NCBI GenBank assembly: GCA_031255155.1 | Contig: JAIRTB010000024.1 | Coordinates: 1-7,965, forward strand | Length of the DNA stretch: 7,965 nucleotides | Source of the DNA: Rickettsiales bacterium | Lineage (GTDB): Bacteria > Pseudomonadota > Alphaproteobacteria > Rs-D84 > CACZYB01 | Direction of reading: 5' to 3' | In this document: positions 1 to 6,478 of the stretch, piece after piece | How the letters are laid out: each line of letters begins with the position of its first letter | How positions within the stretch are numbered: the stretch's first letter is position 1 | Made by a program: the position numbers and the translations under genes | Notes under the pieces: model-generated | Seen by the model: the letters and a program-made list of their open reading frames with translations, nothing else | The model's database searches: none | Told to the model about the DNA's origin: nothing

Positions 1-1161
1 CCGGCTGGAAAATATGACCGTGTCCCCCGCGCCTATGTGCAGGTTGGCATAGGTCTCCGAGGCCAGGCGGGTTATTGTGCTCCTGGGCTCGCCTTGGGTC
101 CCGGTGCAAAGGTATATGACCTCGTCGTCCGCCATTTTTACGGCGTCGTTTATTTCGATATAGTCAAGGTCGGATAAATAGCCGCACTTTTTCGCCGCGG
201 CGATGTTTATATGGAACGAGCGTCCCGCGACGGCCAGCTTTCGGCCAAGCTTTTTCGCGGCCTCCCAAACGCTCGACACCCGGGCGATGCTTGTGGCGAA
301 ACAGGTAACGACGATCTTGCCGGATTTGATCGAGGACATGGTTTTGAAAAGCTCCTCGGCGGCGGTCTTTTCGGTGCGTCCCGATTCGTGAATAAGGGAG
401 TTCGTCGATTCGCACATGCAGGCAAGGACGCCCTCGCGGCCAAGCTCGGCCAGTCGCTCCATGTCGGTGGTGGCTCCGATTACGGGCTCGGGGTCGAAAC
501 GGAAATCCCCCGAATGAAAGATCAGCCCCTGTGGGGTGCGCAAGACGATAAAGCTGCTTTCCGGTATCGAATGGGTGGCGTGGATGTATTCGACTTCGAA
601 AGCGCCCAGCTTGAACGATTCGCCCGCCGGGTCGACGCGGTTCATCTCGACCTTCCGCCCAAGGCCTTTTTCGGCAAGCATGTGGGCGAGCATTTCAAGC
701 GCGAACGGAGTCCCCCACACGGGACAGCGTATCTCCTCCCATACATCGGCGATGGCCGCGAAATGGTCATAGTGCGAGTGGGTAAGCAATATGCCGCGAA
801 TGCGCCCCTTTATGGATTTGAGGAAGGATACATCGGGTATCCTGCGCTGAGCGCCGGGCAGGCGTTCGTCCGCGAATCCTATGCCCAGGTCGACGATGAT
901 CCAATCTCCGCCCGTGCCGTAAAGATAAAGGTTGCAGCCTATCTCCTCCATGCCGCCGAGGGCGCCGAAATAAACGCGGGCGTCGTTTACATCGAGGTTC
1001 ATGTGGGTAATTGTCTTGCCCGAGGTTTTAAGGGGCAGGACCGACGCGCCGTCCCCGTTGGCAAAACGCTTGGCGTTGCCGCGGCGCCCGCGCTGTCCGC
1101 GCTTTTTCTTGGCCTTTTGGTCGCCGGCCGGGGCGGTTTTTTTCTTGAATAGTCCGAACAT
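1..1161 (-). CDS. rnj: Ribonuclease J, N-terminal 387 residues (3' end outside window)
   Basis: This is a metallo-beta-lactamase/beta-CASP ribonuclease of the RNase J family, which processes and degrades RNA in the cytoplasm with endonuclease and 5'-3' exonuclease activity. The 387 visible residues contain GGMEEIG (69-75), the metal-binding HSHYDH (128-133), His197 in THSIPES, Asp219 in HSGDF, CESTNS (250-255) and the beta-CASP stretches GRSFHI (323-328) and TGTQGEP (363-369). All expected metal ligands up to this point are present. The usual HGHEDH is HSHYDH here, which keeps the ligands but changes the two spacer residues. About 55 mostly basic residues precede the core. The ATG at 1161 has an AAAGG ribosome-binding site (1171-1175) 9 nt upstream. 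It follows ftsY after 47 bp and is probably co-transcribed with it. The C-terminal domain and the last catalytic His lie beyond the left edge. Confidence 0.95.
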   Translation of the reverse strand, partial: MFGLFKKKTAPAGDQKAKKKRGQRGRRGNAKRFANGDGASVLPLKTSGKTITHMNLDVNDARVYFGALGGMEEIGCNLYLYGTGGDWIIVDLGIGFADERLPGAQRRIPDVSFLKSIKGRIRGILLTHSHYDHFAAIADVWEEIRCPVWGTPFALEMLAHMLAEKGLGRKVEMNRVDPAGESFKLGAFEVEYIHATHSIPESSFIVLRTPQGLIFHSGDFRFDPEPVIGATTDMERLAELGREGVLACMCESTNSLIHESGRTEKTAAEELFKTMSSIKSGKIVVTCFATSIARVSSVWEAAKKLGRKLAVAGRSFHINIAAAKKCGYLSDLDYIEINDAVKMADDEVIYLCTGTQGEPRSTITRLASETYANLHIGAGDTVIFSSR

Positions 1162-1172
1162 GTCATTTTTCC

Positions 1173-1206
1173 TTTAAGTTTATAGTTTTAAGTTTGTGGT
1201 TTATAG
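1173..1206. repeat. Interleaved short direct repeats between ftsY and rnj
   Basis: The AT-rich 47-bp spacer contains GTTTATAG at 1178-1185 and again at 1199-1206, plus TTTAAGTTT at 1173-1181 and 1187-1195. It looks like a small slippage-type duplication. I see no convincing promoter or terminator in it, although the minus strand reads CTATAAAC twice. Confidence 0.5.
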
Positions 1207-1208
1207 TA

Positions 1209-2030
1209 TCATTGCTTGAACATTCTGGCAACGAAATTTTGGGCGCGAAAAGGGGAGATGTCCCCGATGCCCTCGCCGTGTGTGGAGAAGAATATTTTCG
1301 CCTTGTGGCGGCGGGCGAGGGAAAGCAGGAATCCGCCCTTTGCCGAGCCGTCCGTTTTGGTCGCGACGATTCCGTCGATGCGGATGTTGGCGCCGAAGTT
1401 TTCGTATTGGGCGATAGAGTTCTGCCCCCCGTTTCCGTCTAGGACCAGTATGTTTACGGGCCGCCCTCCGGCTTTCTCGACCGAGCGGACGGTTTTTTCC
1501 AATTCCGCCATAAGGGATTGGTTGTTGCCAAGCCTTCCCGCGGTGTCGAACAGGGCTATGTCGTCGCCTTCCGCGATAGCCTGCTTCATCCCGTCGAAAG
1601 CCGCCGCCGCGGGGTCGCCTCCGGGACGGGAAAAGAACCGCGCTCCGGCCCTGTCCGCCCATTCGCCAAGCTGCTCCGCCCCCGATGCGCGGAAAGTGTC
1701 GCACGCGGCGATCAAGACGCGCTTTCCCTGTCCGGCGAACAAATGGGCCAGCTTGCCGCAAGTGGTGGTCTTTCCCGCGCCGTTCACTCCGAAAAGCAGT
1801 ATGGCCGACGGCTTGCGCGATAGGTCAAGCTCGGCCTCGCATGGCGTCAAAAGCCCGGCTATGTTCCCGCGCAAAACCCGCTCCGCCTCGTCTATGTGGC
1901 CAAGCTTGCGCAAAGGTTCGGTCAATTCCAAAGCCAAATCCGGAGCGGTGTCCGCTTCGACAAGAATCTCGAAAAGGGCATCGGCATCGATCTTGCCGCG
2001 CCTGAAAAATTGCTTTAACTTCGCAAACAT
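1209..2030 (-). CDS. ftsY: Signal recognition particle receptor FtsY (short form)
   Basis: FtsY is the SRP receptor GTPase that docks ribosome-SRP complexes at the inner membrane for co-translational insertion. The 273 residues are nearly all NG domain. Visible elements are the P-loop GVNGAGKTT (81-89), DTFRASGAEQL (111-121), DTAGR (152-156), LDGNGGQN (187-194), the guanine-specificity TKTDG (214-218) and GEGIGDISPF (252-261). The acidic A domain found in longer FtsY proteins is absent; only a short basic N-terminus (MFAKLKQFFRRGK) precedes the N domain, and such a helix can suffice for lipid contact in short homologues. The paralogue Ffh is excluded because there is no M domain. The ATG at 2030 has no visible Shine-Dalgarno sequence; a weak TTGCGT-17-CACAAT placed 7 nt before the ATG would fit a leaderless transcript, but that is speculative. 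It is followed by rnj. Confidence 0.95.
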   Translation of the reverse strand: MFAKLKQFFRRGKIDADALFEILVEADTAPDLALELTEPLRKLGHIDEAERVLRGNIAGLLTPCEAELDLSRKPSAILLFGVNGAGKTTTCGKLAHLFAGQGKRVLIAACDTFRASGAEQLGEWADRAGARFFSRPGGDPAAAAFDGMKQAIAEGDDIALFDTAGRLGNNQSLMAELEKTVRSVEKAGGRPVNILVLDGNGGQNSIAQYENFGANIRIDGIVATKTDGSAKGGFLLSLARRHKAKIFFSTHGEGIGDISPFRAQNFVARMFKQ

Positions 2031-2050
2031 TTGAGCTATTGTGCATCATT

Positions 2051-2884
2051 ATGGACAAGGACGCAACAATAAAAATCATTTTCGGCCCGACCGCGTGCGG
2101 GAAAAGCGATTTCGCGCTCGGCCTGGCGCGCAAAGAAAACTGCGCGATTATAAATATCGATTCCCGTCAGGTTTTCAAAGACCTGCCGCTCCTTACCGCC
2201 GCGCCAAGCAGGCGCGAGCTCGCCGCAGTCCCGCATTTATTGTATAGCTTTGCGCCGCCAAGTTTCGATCTGGATGCACAGAAATATTGCCGCATGGCCG
2301 CCCAAGCGATAGAAGGGGCAAGGGAAATGGGCCGAACTCCGCTGTTCGTCGGCGGCACGGGTTTTTATGTCCAAGCGCTGATAGAGGGCCTCTCTCCCAT
2401 TCCCGATGTCCCGCGCATAAATGACGGCACGTTCGAGGAATTGCTCCGTATCGACCCGATCCTCGCCGCCAAGATTCCGCCGCGGGATACCCAAAGGATA
2501 AACCGTGCCGTTGCGGTGTTCCGCGCGACAAAAAAGCCATTGTCCTATTTCCAGTCTTTGCCGCGCGAACGCCTGGTGGATGAAAAATTCCGGCTTGAAA
2601 TAATGGACCTCCCGATAGCCCGGCTGGAATCACGCATAAAGGAACGCTTCGACAAAATGATGGCGCAAGGCGTCGTCGACCAAGTCGCCGCTCTGCCGTA
2701 TGTGGCGGAAAATCCGATAGAGAAAGTCTGCGGCATAAGGCATATCCGCGATTATGTAAAAGGCGTAATAGATAGGGACGAAATGCGCCGCCGCGTCATA
2801 TTGGACCAAAGACGCTACGCCAAGCGCCAGCGCACTTTCGCAAGAATGCTGTTCAAGACAAGCGCTTTCGTAAAGGAATCATAA
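2051..2884 (+). CDS. miaA: tRNA dimethylallyltransferase MiaA
   Basis: MiaA transfers a dimethylallyl group from DMAPP to N6 of A37 in tRNAs that read codons beginning with U. The 277-residue protein has the P-loop GPTACGKS (12-19), the catalytic Asp in DSRQVF (37-42), LLTAAPS (47-53), GGTGFY (101-106), DTQRINRA (146-153) and the tRNA-binding RRYAKRQRTF near the C-terminus (254-263), where many homologues have Trp instead of Phe. The length is slightly below the usual 290-315. I chose ATG 2051 because it puts the P-loop at the normal distance from the N-terminus; an in-frame TTG at 2039 would add four residues. Neither start has a clear ribosome-binding site. It diverges from ftsY over 20 bp and ends overlapping the ACT gene tail to tail by 6 bp. 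Confidence 0.95.
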   Translation: MDKDATIKIIFGPTACGKSDFALGLARKENCAIINIDSRQVFKDLPLLTAAPSRRELAAVPHLLYSFAPPSFDLDAQKYCRMAAQAIEGAREMGRTPLFVGGTGFYVQALIEGLSPIPDVPRINDGTFEELLRIDPILAAKIPPRDTQRINRAVAVFRATKKPLSYFQSLPRERLVDEKFRLEIMDLPIARLESRIKERFDKMMAQGVVDQVAALPYVAENPIEKVCGIRHIRDYVKGVIDRDEMRRRVILDQRRYAKRQRTFARMLFKTSAFVKES

Positions 2885-3229
2885 TTCTTTCAATAATTCC
2901 CAAGCCTTCCGCCCAAGGGGAAAAGGCACGAAAATATGGTCGTGATTGTTCGCCGCCCATACATTGCAGCTTATTCCCGCATCGGCAAGCTTTGCTGAAA
3001 TAGCGGCCGTTATGCCCGTTTCATCCAAGGAAGTGTCCGCGGAAATCTCGATCCACCTTGCGTAAAATATAGCCGACAAGCCAAGTTTTTCAGCATCTTG
3101 GGCGGATAGGATGAAAGTCGTCCCCTCGCTCTCGCGGAACATGGCAATGGCCTCGACGGGAATCAAAGCATCTTGCCCCGCCGCGCAAAAACACCACTTG
3201 CCATCGTGCAAGACGGGATCTAGTTTCAT
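2879..3229 (-). CDS. Small ACT-domain protein (DUF2241/ACT_7-like)
   Basis: This 116-residue protein of unknown role resembles the stand-alone ACT-fold proteins annotated as DUF2241/ACT_7. The matching landmarks are the opening MKLDPVLHDGKWCF, FRESEGTTFIL (31-41), SLDETGITAAISAKLADAGI (67-86) followed by SCNV, and NNHDHIFVP (94-102). ACT domains usually bind amino acids or similar small ligands and regulate an attached or partner protein; the ligand here is unknown. No membrane segment or signal peptide is visible. Its ATG overlaps the rpsT stop as ATGA, so translation is probably coupled to ribosomal protein S20. The 3' end overlaps the miaA stop by 6 bp on the other strand. Family assignment is from remembered motifs and should be good; a specific function cannot be given. 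Confidence 0.82.
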   Translation of the reverse strand: MKLDPVLHDGKWCFCAAGQDALIPVEAIAMFRESEGTTFILSAQDAEKLGLSAIFYARWIEISADTSLDETGITAAISAKLADAGISCNVWAANNHDHIFVPFPLGRKAWELLKEL

Positions 3230-3549
3230 TCCGCCTGGGCGCTCTGATTCGCGGGTTGCGCCCGATTCGCAAGCTTGGATAGCTTCGACATGGTGCGCGC
3301 CATTTTGCGCCTGGATACAACGCCTGTTTTGACGCCTTTGGCAAGCTGGGAATTCGCCGCCGCCAAAGCCGAGCCTTTTCCCGAAGCCGGCGCCTTTGCT
3401 TCCTCTCCGCCAAGGCCTCCCGCCCCGCCTGAAAAGAACTTAAAGGCTTTTTTGACGAAAGTGCGGATTTTCGACAGACGCGATTTGTTTTCCAAACGCT
3501 TTTTCTCGTTGCGTATGACGCGTTTTTTGCTGGATTTGTGGTTGGCCAT
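3226..3549 (-). CDS. rpsT: 30S ribosomal protein S20 with central insertion
   Basis: S20 is a primary 16S rRNA-binding protein of the small subunit. The 107 residues open with the typical MANHKSSKKRVIRNEKKRLENKSR and contain the second basic helix around QLAKGVKTGVVSRRKMARTMSKLSKLAN (68-95). Most S20 proteins are about 85-90 residues. The extra length is a Gly/Ala-rich linker at about 40-62 (from FSGGAGGLGG to GKGSA) and a short tail rich in Gln and Ala. The KGVihkNkAARkKSRL stretch of other S20 proteins is recognisable but altered. An AGGAG ribosome-binding site (3556-3560) lies 6 nt before the ATG at 3549, in the 18-nt gap after rpsI. The stop codon overlaps the next start as ATGA. Confidence 0.94.
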   Translation of the reverse strand: MANHKSSKKRVIRNEKKRLENKSRLSKIRTFVKKAFKFFSGGAGGLGGEEAKAPASGKGSALAAANSQLAKGVKTGVVSRRKMARTMSKLSKLANRAQPANQSAQAE

Positions 3550-3558
3550 TGTAATCTC

Positions 3559-3576
3559 CTATCGTTTCTATCGTTT
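3559..3576. repeat. Perfect 9-bp tandem duplication at the rpsI/rpsT junction
   Basis: On the minus strand AAACGATAG occurs twice in a row. The first copy (3568-3576) encodes the last S9 residues and its TAG stop (3568-3570). The second copy (3559-3567) ends in the first bases of the AGGAG site of rpsT. The duplication fills half of the 18-nt intergenic gap. Confidence 0.85.
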
Positions 3577-4356
3577 CGAGAACTGGAATGAACGGCGGGC
3601 CTTTTTGTGGCCGTAATGCTTGCGCTCGACGACGCGGGGGTCGCGGGTAAGGAACCCGGCCTTTTTGATGGCGGGGCGCAGTTCGGGCTCGAATCTTGCG
3701 ATAGCGATCGAAATTCCGTGCTTCAAGGCGCCCGCCTGACCCGATAGGCCGCCGCCCGCTATGGTCGCGAATACATCGTATGACCCCTCGCGTCCGGCAA
3801 TCTGGAAAGGCTGGTTGATAAGAAGTTTCAGCACCGGACGACGGAAATAATCGTCGCAGTTTTTTCCGTTGACGACGATATTCCCCCTGCCCGAGGAAAG
3901 CCATACGCGGGCGATGGAAGACTTGCGCTTGCCGGTGGCGTATACCCTGCCCTTGGCGTCGCGCGCCGTTTTGTCCTTCGACGGCTTTTCAATGCGTAAG
4001 GAGGCGGGCCGCATAGGCGTGGTTTTCGCTTTTGGAGGCTCGGTTTTAACGGCATCGCCCTCGATGACTTTCGATCGCGCGCCGACTTTTTTAATGGTTT
4101 CGACCTTGACGTCTTTTTTAGCTTCGGCCTTTGCGGATTTGGATGAAGGTTTGACCGCGGCCTTTTTCGCTACGGGTTTCTTCGCGGCGGGAGCTTTCGC
4201 CTCGGCGGAGGATTTTTTCGCCGCCGCAGGCTTTATGCCCTCGGCCTTGTCCTCGGAGGAAGCGGTTTTTTTGGCGGTGCTCTTTTTCTCCGCGCCAGCG
4301 GTTTTCCCCGCCGTGTCGTCGGCTATTCCGGCTGAGGATTTTTTCTCTTCGGTCAT
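3568..4356 (-). CDS. rpsI: 30S ribosomal protein S9 with long Lys/Ala-rich N-terminal extension
   Basis: S9 sits in the head of the 30S subunit, with its C-terminal tail reaching the P-site tRNA. The conserved core starts near residue 135 ([18 protein letters not shown]) and includes [15 protein letters not shown], the [16 protein letters not shown] loop and the terminal [12 protein letters not shown]. The protein has 262 residues, while S9 is usually about 130-160, so roughly 134 residues lie before the core. They are built from Lys, Ala, Ser, Glu and Pro with repeated [12 protein letters not shown] patterns, resembling histone-H1-like or disordered tails; no domain is visible. The start is well fixed: the ATG at 4356 overlaps the rplM stop as ATGA, has AGAGG (4363-4367) 6 nt upstream, and no other in-frame ATG near the core has comparable support. 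Confidence 0.95.
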   Translation of the reverse strand: MTEEKKSSAGIADDTAGKTAGAEKKSTAKKTASSEDKAEGIKPAAAKKSSAEAKAPAAKKPVAKKAAVKPSSKSAKAEAKKDVKVETIKKVGARSKVIEGDAVKTEPPKAKTTPMRPASLRIEKPSKDKTARDAKGRVYATGKRKSSIARVWLSSGRGNIVVNGKNCDDYFRRPVLKLLINQPFQIAGREGSYDVFATIAGGGLSGQAGALKHGISIAIARFEPELRPAIKKAGFLTRDPRVVERKHYGHKKARRSFQFSKR

Positions 4357-4826
4357 AGGGCGCCTCTTTTGTTCTTGGGGTTCATGTTCGCAATGTCAAG
4401 GGCGACAGGCTTCTGCGCCTCGTGCTTGTGGGTGGGACCGGCATAGACGAAAAGCTTTTTCATCATTGCGCGGCCAAGGGGATTGCGGGAAATCATACGC
4501 TCGATAGCCTTTTCGACAAGGCGTTCCGGATGGCGCCCGCCAAGGATGGTGGACCACAGCCGCTCTTTTATCCCCCCGGCGAATCCGGTATGATAGAAGA
4601 ATTTGTTTTTAGAGGCCTTGCCCCCGGTAGTCTTGACCTTGTCGGCGTTGGTTATGATGATATAGTCGCCCGTGTCGATGTGCGGAGTGTATATAGGCTT
4701 GTGCTTGCCGCGAAGGTATGTTGCGGCGACCGCGGCAAGGCGGCCCAAAACCACGCCCTCGGCGTCGATAACGAACCACTTTCGCTCTACCGATTTCAAG
4801 GTCGCGGTATAGGGTTTCTGAGTCAT
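4353..4826 (-). CDS. rplM: 50S ribosomal protein L13
   Basis: L13 is an early-assembly 23S rRNA-binding protein of the large subunit and is normally encoded beside S9, as here. The 157-residue form starts [21 protein letters not shown] and shows [20 protein letters not shown], the [11 protein letters not shown] strand, [15 protein letters not shown], the [25 protein letters not shown] helix and [12 protein letters not shown]. An upstream in-frame ATG at 4850 would add eight residues, but the predicted transcription start of the promoter at 4856-4883 falls at about that base, so the shorter form, which also fits the family, is preferred. The ATG at 4826 has no clear Shine-Dalgarno sequence. 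The stop overlaps the rpsI start (ATGA). Confidence 0.94.
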   Translation of the reverse strand: MTQKPYTATLKSVERKWFVIDAEGVVLGRLAAVAATYLRGKHKPIYTPHIDTGDYIIITNADKVKTTGGKASKNKFFYHTGFAGGIKERLWSTILGGRHPERLVEKAIERMISRNPLGRAMMKKLFVYAGPTHKHEAQKPVALDIANMNPKNKRGAL

Positions 4827-4855
4827 TCGATTTGCCCGTTTGTTGAACATGGCGG

Positions 4856-4883
4856 ATTATACCTCCGCCCCCGCCAAAGTCAA
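4856..4883 (-). promoter_or_regulatory. Near-consensus sigma70-type promoter of rplM-rpsI(-rpsT-ACT)
   Basis: On the minus strand the -35 TTGACT (4878-4883) and -10 TATAAT (4856-4861) are separated by 16 bp. The expected start is near 4849-4850, giving a leader of about 23 nt before the ATG at 4826. The spacer is very G-rich and contains GGAGG, which resembles a ribosome-binding site but would not be transcribed from this promoter. Confidence 0.75.
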
Positions 4884-4912
4884 GTGTAAAATATAGAGGT
4901 ATTTATATACCG

Positions 4913-5869
4913 CTACACGCGGTCTATGAGGAAATCTGGCTTCCCGCCGCCCTTTTCGCATAGTTCGTCAAGCCGTGCCCCGCCCGCCAAAGCGTCCGCG
5001 GTCACGCCGGTTCCGGTGCAAAGTATGGATTTTATCCCCGCGAGGTTCGCGCCTTTGATATCGGTGCGTATGGTGTCGCCGACCATGGCCGTGCGCGTCC
5101 GGTCTATGCCGCCCAGCCGGGATATGGCAAGCTCGAAAATCTCGGCCCTGGGCTTTCCAAATTCGACGACTTCCCCGCCCATGGATTCGTATAGATTCGC
5201 TATGGCCCCTTCGACGACGATTTTTTTCAAGCTTCCGTCTCCGGCGTCATTGAAAGCGAAAAAATCCGGGTTGGCATTCAATAATGGCATGTCCAGGCGC
5301 AGGTACCGGCCAAGGATTTCGCCCCAAGCTTCGCGCTCCATGGCGTAAAATCCCCCTCCTCCCTTGCGCTCGACATAATCGAATCCCTCCGGAGCGTATG
5401 GCATGCGGCAGGTAAGGAAAACGAAATCCGCGTCTTCCAGTTTCTCGGCGCGCTCATAGGGCGAGCCGTCGAAAATAGAGCCCTCCCCGTATAGCATAAA
5501 GTATTTTTTCGGGGACGAATTTTTCGCGAAAGCAAGGCGGGAAGAATAAAGGACGGATCGGGCGACTTCGCCAGATGTGATGATCTCGTCGTAATGTATG
5601 CCTTTTTTCACGCCCAGCTTGCCCGCGTTCTTCTCGACGAAAGCGACCGGTTTTGGCGAGTTCGACACAAATATGACTTTCTTGCCAAGGGCGCGCAAAG
5701 CCTCCACCCGTTCCGCCGCGCCGTCGTATAGGCCCGCCCCGCTCCAAATAACGCCGTGTAGGTCGATCAAAAAGGCGTCGAATTTGTCCGCAAGGTCAAG
5801 GATGCCGCCGCCCGCCGCATTGCCGCCCGAAACATGGGAAGAAAGGGAGGGCTTGGAAAGCACCTTCAT
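4913..5869 (-). CDS. HAD-superfamily class IIA (NagD-like, TIGR01459-type) hydrolase
   Basis: This is a 318-residue cytoplasmic HAD-fold protein of the NagD-like IIA class; the substrate is unknown. Motif I is DLHGV (Asp36 is the likely nucleophile, His38 replaces the usual second Asp), motif II Ser69 in FVSNS, motif III Lys229 in EFGKP, and motif IV GDTIRTD (254-260) followed by IKGANLAG. The IIA cap lies between motifs II and III. As I recall, related alphaproteobacterial proteins also lack the second Asp (DxWGV), so the change may be a family trait. The ATG at 5869 shares one base with the gmk stop (TGATG) and has GGAGAG (5878-5883) 8 nt upstream; an upstream start at 5938 would lie deep inside gmk. 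Coupling to gmk suggests a nucleotide-related substrate, but this is inference. Confidence 0.85.
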   Translation of the reverse strand: MKVLSKPSLSSHVSGGNAAGGGILDLADKFDAFLIDLHGVIWSGAGLYDGAAERVEALRALGKKVIFVSNSPKPVAFVEKNAGKLGVKKGIHYDEIITSGEVARSVLYSSRLAFAKNSSPKKYFMLYGEGSIFDGSPYERAEKLEDADFVFLTCRMPYAPEGFDYVERKGGGGFYAMEREAWGEILGRYLRLDMPLLNANPDFFAFNDAGDGSLKKIVVEGAIANLYESMGGEVVEFGKPRAEIFELAISRLGGIDRTRTAMVGDTIRTDIKGANLAGIKSILCTGTGVTADALAGGARLDELCEKGGGKPDFLIDRV

Positions 5870-6462
5870 CAAAATAACTCTCCGTCGCGCGGACGCGTCA
5901 TGTTGTCGCGGATGATTCGCTCGACTTCGCCCTCGCATTTGGCAAGGTCGTCGTTCATGACGATAAAGTCATAGGAAAAACGCTGTTCCATTTCGATCTC
6001 CGCGTCGGCAAGCCGTTTTTCCACATCGGACGCGTCCTGCATGTCGCCGCGCAAAGCCCACCGCTCTTTAAGGACGGCGATGGAGGGCGGTTCAAGGAAA
6101 ATCCCGATGACTTTGTATTCCGCCGAGTTCTGGACCAAGGTGCGCTTGATGTTTTGAAAGCCTTGGACATCGAGCTGGATGATTATGTCCCTGTCGCGGG
6201 AAATGTCTTCGAATATGGATTTTTTCTGCACGCCTTTGAAATCGTTGTGGACCAGGGCCCATTCGATAAAGTCGCCCGCGCTGATTTTGCGCTGAAATTC
6301 GTCGGAAGAAATGAAGTGATAGTCTACGCCGTCGATCTCGTTGGCGCGCGGGGGCCTGGAATTCGTGGTAACCACATGGGCAAGATCGGGAATGCGTCGC
6401 AATATCTCGGCCATTACGGTGTTTTTCCCGCCGTTTGTAGGGGCGGATATGACAAAAATCAT
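5869..6462 (-). CDS. gmk: Guanylate kinase (divergent)
   Basis: Guanylate kinase converts GMP plus ATP to GDP plus ADP, the required step to GTP. The 197 residues have the family's layout: P-loop APTNGGKNT (7-15), SRPPRANE (35-42), DGVDYHF (44-50), DFIEWA (64-69), LDVQG (97-101), the lid around LKERWALRGD (131-140) and YDFIVMNDDL (164-173). GMP contacts Arg36, Arg39, Glu42, Tyr48, Glu67 and Asp98 are kept, but the usual NYYG(S/T) is DFKGV (74-78), losing one Tyr and the Ser/Thr. Asn14 stands after the P-loop Lys, where Ser, Thr or Gly is common. The start could be ATG 6462 (AAGG 14 nt upstream) or TTG 6468 (AAGG 8 nt upstream, adding Leu-Gln in frame). It is coupled to the HAD gene downstream. 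Confidence 0.9.
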   Translation of the reverse strand: MIFVISAPTNGGKNTVMAEILRRIPDLAHVVTTNSRPPRANEIDGVDYHFISSDEFQRKISAGDFIEWALVHNDFKGVQKKSIFEDISRDRDIIIQLDVQGFQNIKRTLVQNSAEYKVIGIFLEPPSIAVLKERWALRGDMQDASDVEKRLADAEIEMEQRFSYDFIVMNDDLAKCEGEVERIIRDNMTRPRDGELF

Positions 6463-6478
6463 CTGCAATTTTTTTTCC

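Noticed and set aside
211..1152. Long open frame on the plus strand opposite RNase J (about 313 codons)
   Set aside because: It lies fully antisense to a clear RNase J with all catalytic motifs, and its translation shows no recognisable domain. Such frames arise from biased codon use.
1216..2034. Long plus-strand open frame opposite ftsY (about 272 codons)
   Set aside because: Antisense shadow of FtsY; no motif, and ftsY has every GTPase signature.
3869..4507. Plus-strand frame encoding an Ala/Phe-rich, membrane-like protein
   Set aside because: It is the reverse complement of the Lys/Ala-rich S9 extension (AAG/AAA codons read back as CTT/TTT), so the hydrophobic look is an artefact.
4898..4911. 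GGTAT-N4-ATACC hairpin after the HAD stop as a terminator
   Set aside because: The stem is only 5 AT-rich base pairs and is not followed by a clean T run on the minus strand.
5870..5938. Extended start for the HAD protein at 5938
   Set aside because: It would overlap gmk by about 70 bp; ATG 5869 has GGAGAG and the TGATG junction typical of coupled genes.
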